Below, in pieces: positions 61,690 through 64,000 of a DNA stretch of 64,000 nt. Source of the stretch: Stutzerimonas stutzeri. Lineage in GTDB: Bacteria > Pseudomonadota > Gammaproteobacteria > Pseudomonadales > Pseudomonadaceae. Under the pieces are notes generated by a model. That model ran no database searches, had not been told where the DNA came from, and worked only from the letters and a program-made list of their open reading frames with translations. The stretch lies in NCBI GenBank assembly GCA_019056435.1, contig CP077641.1, positions 124,001 through 188,000 of the forward strand. The letters are read 5' to 3'. Numbering within the stretch: position 1 is the first letter of the stretch; the number at the start of each line of letters is the position of its first letter. The translations under genes were made by a program, and so were the position numbers.

Positions 61690-62066
61690 TCAGGGTTTGA
61701 CGGCGGTGGTGACCACCCGTCCTCGGGTTGATAGTGCCCCAACTGGCGTAACGTCTCCAGCCTGGCACGCCCACGAAACGCATATTCACTCGCGGGATAA
61801 CGTGACCCGATGAACCGATAGGTTTCCACCGCATCGACGAACAGGCCTTGGCGCTCCAGGCACTGGCCGCGCAGCAGCGAAATCTCCGGTTGCAGATTGT
61901 CACGCGGGCGGCTGCGCCGCTCGGCCTGGGACAGCTCCAGCATGACCTGGTCGCAGTTGCCCAGTTCGTACTGTTTGTAGGCGTTATCGAGGTGTCGGTC
62001 GAGCGCGCTGCGGCTGCTGCAACCGACGCTGAGGGTGGCCAGAACGATGATGAACAAGGTGCGCAT
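61690..62066 (-). CDS. Small lipoprotein-like helical-repeat protein (frameshifted)
   Basis: 125 aa after repair. Export signal 'MRTLFIIVLATLSVGCSSRS' with a possible, imperfect lipobox (SVGC). A TPR-like body follows: 'AYKQYELGNCDQVMLELSQA' and 'LFVDAVETYRFIGSRYPASE'. A base missing in the C run at 61716-61718 hides the true end 'VVTTAVKP' and stop at 61690; as written it runs on antisense to DUF4124 sequence. Probably an outer-membrane assembly or cell-envelope scaffold; unproven. GGAGGATC ribosome site. Confidence 0.75.
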
Positions 62067-62233
62067 GGGTGAGATCCTCCGATGGCCCGTGTATCGACCG
62101 TTGATGAAAAAACTGCAGTGCCACCGGGCGACTCGCCAGTGTCCAGGCCAAGGTAAAGAGTAGTGAAGACCGACGATGACTACAGCCGTCCGGCATAGTA
62201 GCCTCCGGCCCATTCTTGAACAGGAGCCTTTGC

Positions 62234-63686
62234 ATGATCTCGCGCCGTACCAAAATCGTCGCCACCCTGGGCCCGGCCAGTAGCTCGCCGGAAGTGCTGG
62301 AAAAGATGATCCTCGCCGGGCTCGACGTTGCCCGCCTGAACTTCTCCCATGGCGGACCGGACGAGCACCGCGCTCGAGCGCAACTGGTACGGGATATCGC
62401 CGCCAAGCACGGACGCTTCGTCGCGCTGCTCGGCGACCTGCAGGGCCCGAAGATCCGCATCGCCAAGTTCGCCAACAAGCGCATCGAGCTGGCCGAGGGC
62501 GACAGCTTTCGCTTCTCCGTGACCCATCCGCGCGACGCCGGTATCCCAGGAAGTGGTTGGCATTGATTACCCCGATCTGGTCAAGGACTGCGCCATTGGC
62601 GATGAACTGCTGCTCGACGACGGCCGTGTGGTCATGCGCGTCGACAACGCTACCGCCGACGAGCTGCACTGCACCGTGCTGATCGGCGGCCCGCTTTCGG
62701 ACAACAAGGGCATCAACCGCCGCGGCGGCGGTCTGACCGCACCAGCCCTGACCGCCAAGGACAAGGCCGACATCAAGCTCGCCGCGGACATGAACCTCGA
62801 TTACCTGGCCGTCTCCTTCCCCCGCGATGCCGCCGACATGGAACTGGCCCGCCGCCTGCGCGACGAAGCCGGCTCCAACGCCTGGCTGATCGCCAAGATC
62901 GAGCGCGCCGAGGCGGTGGCTGACGACGAAGCCTTGGACGGTCTGATCCGCGCCAGTGATGGCGTGATGGTTGCGCGAGGCGACCTGGGCGTGGAAATCG
63001 GTGACGCAGAGCTGGTCGGCATCCAGAAGAAGATCATTCTGCACGCCCGTCGCAACAATAAAGTGGTGATCACCGCGACCCAGATGATGGAGTCGATGAT
63101 CCAGAACCCCATGCCCACCCGCGCCGAAGTGTCCGATGTAGCCAACGCCGTGCTCGACTACACCGATGCCGTGATGCTGTCGGCCGAAAGCGCGGCCGGT
63201 GAATACCCGGTCGAGGCGATCAAGGCCATGGCGCGGGTCTGCTGCGGCGCGGAGAAGCACCCGACCAGCATCAAGTCCGGCCATCGCCTCGGGCAGCGCT
63301 TCGAGCGCAGTGACGAGAGCACCGCGCTGGCCGCGATGTACACGGCCAACCACTTCCCTGGCGTCAAGGCGATCATCAGCCTGACCGAAAGCGGCTATAC
63401 CCCGCTGATCATGTCGCGCATCCGTTCCTCGGTGCCTATCTTCGCCTTCTCTCCGCATCGCGAAACCCAGGCTCGGGTTGCCATGTTCCGCGGCGTGCAG
63501 ACCATTCCCTTCGATCCGGCCGCCCTGCCGGCAGACAAGGTCAGCCAGGCGGCTGTCGACGAATTGCTGCAACGCAACATCGTCAGCATCGGTGACTGGG
63601 TGATCCTGACCAAGGGGGATACCTACCACGGCACGGGCGGTACCAACACGATGAAGATCCTGCGCGTCGGCGACTCTCTCGCCTGA
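62234..63686 (+). CDS. pykA: Pyruvate kinase (frameshifted)
   Basis: 483 aa after repair. Final glycolytic step. 'TKIVATLGPASSSPEVLEKM', 'GLDVARLNFSHG', 'GDLQGPKIRIAKF', 'MVARGDLGVEIGDAELVGIQ' and 'ATQMMESMIQNPMPTRAEVS' are all conserved. One extra C at 62545-62547 shifts the frame at 'RDAGIQEVVGID'. PykA-type (no obvious fructose-bisphosphate loop; may respond to AMP or sugar phosphates). GGAG upstream. Neighbours match the P. aeruginosa pykA region as I recall it. Confidence 0.94.
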
Positions 63687-63707
63687 CCAGGGGCGCCTGC
63701 TCGTTCG

Positions 63708-64000
63708 TCAGTCGTCGGTGTGGCGGCTGACGAAGGTATCGCTCAAGAGCTGACCGCGCGGCAAGCCCGCCAGGAACAGCCGCCTGCTTGAAGCTTCCAC
63801 GAACGCCTCGCGCCCGCACACCAGGGCAATCTCCTGACGCGAACGCAGACGCAGGCTGCGCAGGCAGGCCTCCATCGACGCCTGGCCCTGCACCAACTCG
63901 ACGTCGAGCGTGCCGTGTCGCGCCGCCAACTGTTCCAGCGCTGCACGGAGATAGGATTCACCCGAGGCCACATGGATCAGCCGGATGGGCGCTTCATGGC
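63708..64000 (-). CDS. Ferredoxin/flavodoxin reductase-like oxidoreductase, C-terminal part
   Basis: Partial: the last 97 codons, continuing beyond base 64000. 'RLIHVASGESYLRAALEQL', 'EIALVCGREAFVEASSRR' and 'LAGLPRGQLLSDTFV' are the NAD(P)-binding and C-terminal regions of a ferredoxin-NADP reductase-like protein. Pseudomonas has a 'probable ferredoxin reductase' near pykA. FAD and substrate motifs are outside the window. Confidence 0.75.
   Translation of the reverse strand, partial: HEAPIRLIHVASGESYLRAALEQLAARHGTLDVELVQGQASMEACLRSLRLRSRQEIALVCGREAFVEASSRRLFLAGLPRGQLLSDTFVSRHTDD

Noticed and set aside
61437..63629. 730-codon minus-strand ORF
   Set aside because: Mostly antisense of pykA; only the part from 62066 down belongs to the small lipoprotein-like gene, and even that needs a frame repair.

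Overview
The window is an ordinary, GC-rich piece of gammaproteobacterial core chromosome. Protein sequences and gene order (rnfABCDGE-nth, gloA-argG-motY-pyrC-rnt, thrC-hom-dsbC-xerD, rplS-trmD-rimM-rpsP-ffh, aapJQMP, rhlB, moaCDE-phoH, purU-mvaT-sbcB, pykA-ferredoxin reductase) point to Pseudomonas sensu lato, most likely the P. stutzeri (Stutzerimonas) group. MvaT, MotY and the small PA3496-type protein are Pseudomonas hallmarks. From memory, the blocks run in the same order as in P. aeruginosa PAO1. No IS element, prophage, tRNA, rRNA or CRISPR array was seen.

Layout: 1-7.9 kb, tail of an enoyl-CoA hydratase, a secreted hypothetical protein, the Rnf electron-transport operon, nth and a small acidic protein. 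7.9-16 kb, gloA, argG, motY, pyrC-rnt, thrC-hom and a GFA-family gene. 16-22 kb, dsbC, xerD, the ribosomal/tRNA-modification operon and ffh. 22-33 kb, a CcsA-like protein, a CNNM/CBS transporter, purT, a gamma-carbonic anhydrase/NUDIX cluster, an L,D-transpeptidase, ohrR-ohr and purL. 33-46 kb, the aap amino-acid ABC transporter, an esterase, a cNMP-binding diguanylate cyclase, rhlB, moaEDC, phoH, a His-rich CDF exporter and yaaA. 46-53.8 kb, a 0.6-kb unassigned gap, algA, a HerA-like ATPase, purU, mvaT and sbcB. 53.9-60.7 kb, a tightly overlapped operon RDD / SpoIIM-like / DUF4129 / DUF4350 / MoxR / DUF58. 60.7-64 kb, PilZ and DUF4124 proteins, a small lipoprotein-like protein, pykA and a partial ferredoxin reductase.

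The most striking property of the raw sequence is technical. About 28 single-base insertions or deletions break at least 22 conserved genes, many of them essential or nearly so (purL, pyk, rimM, pyrC, mvaT, rhlB). Most lie in runs of identical bases, and in nearly every case changing one base restores a full-length family member. I therefore read them as sequence errors, not pseudogenes, and give coordinates for the complete intended genes.

The only system I would call under-described is the MoxR/DUF58 membrane operon at 53.9-60.7 kb. Its frameshifts, once repaired, reveal an unbroken chain of overlapping genes. It is a conserved module of poorly known function, not a newly invented one. I found no convincing evidence of a wholly new system.
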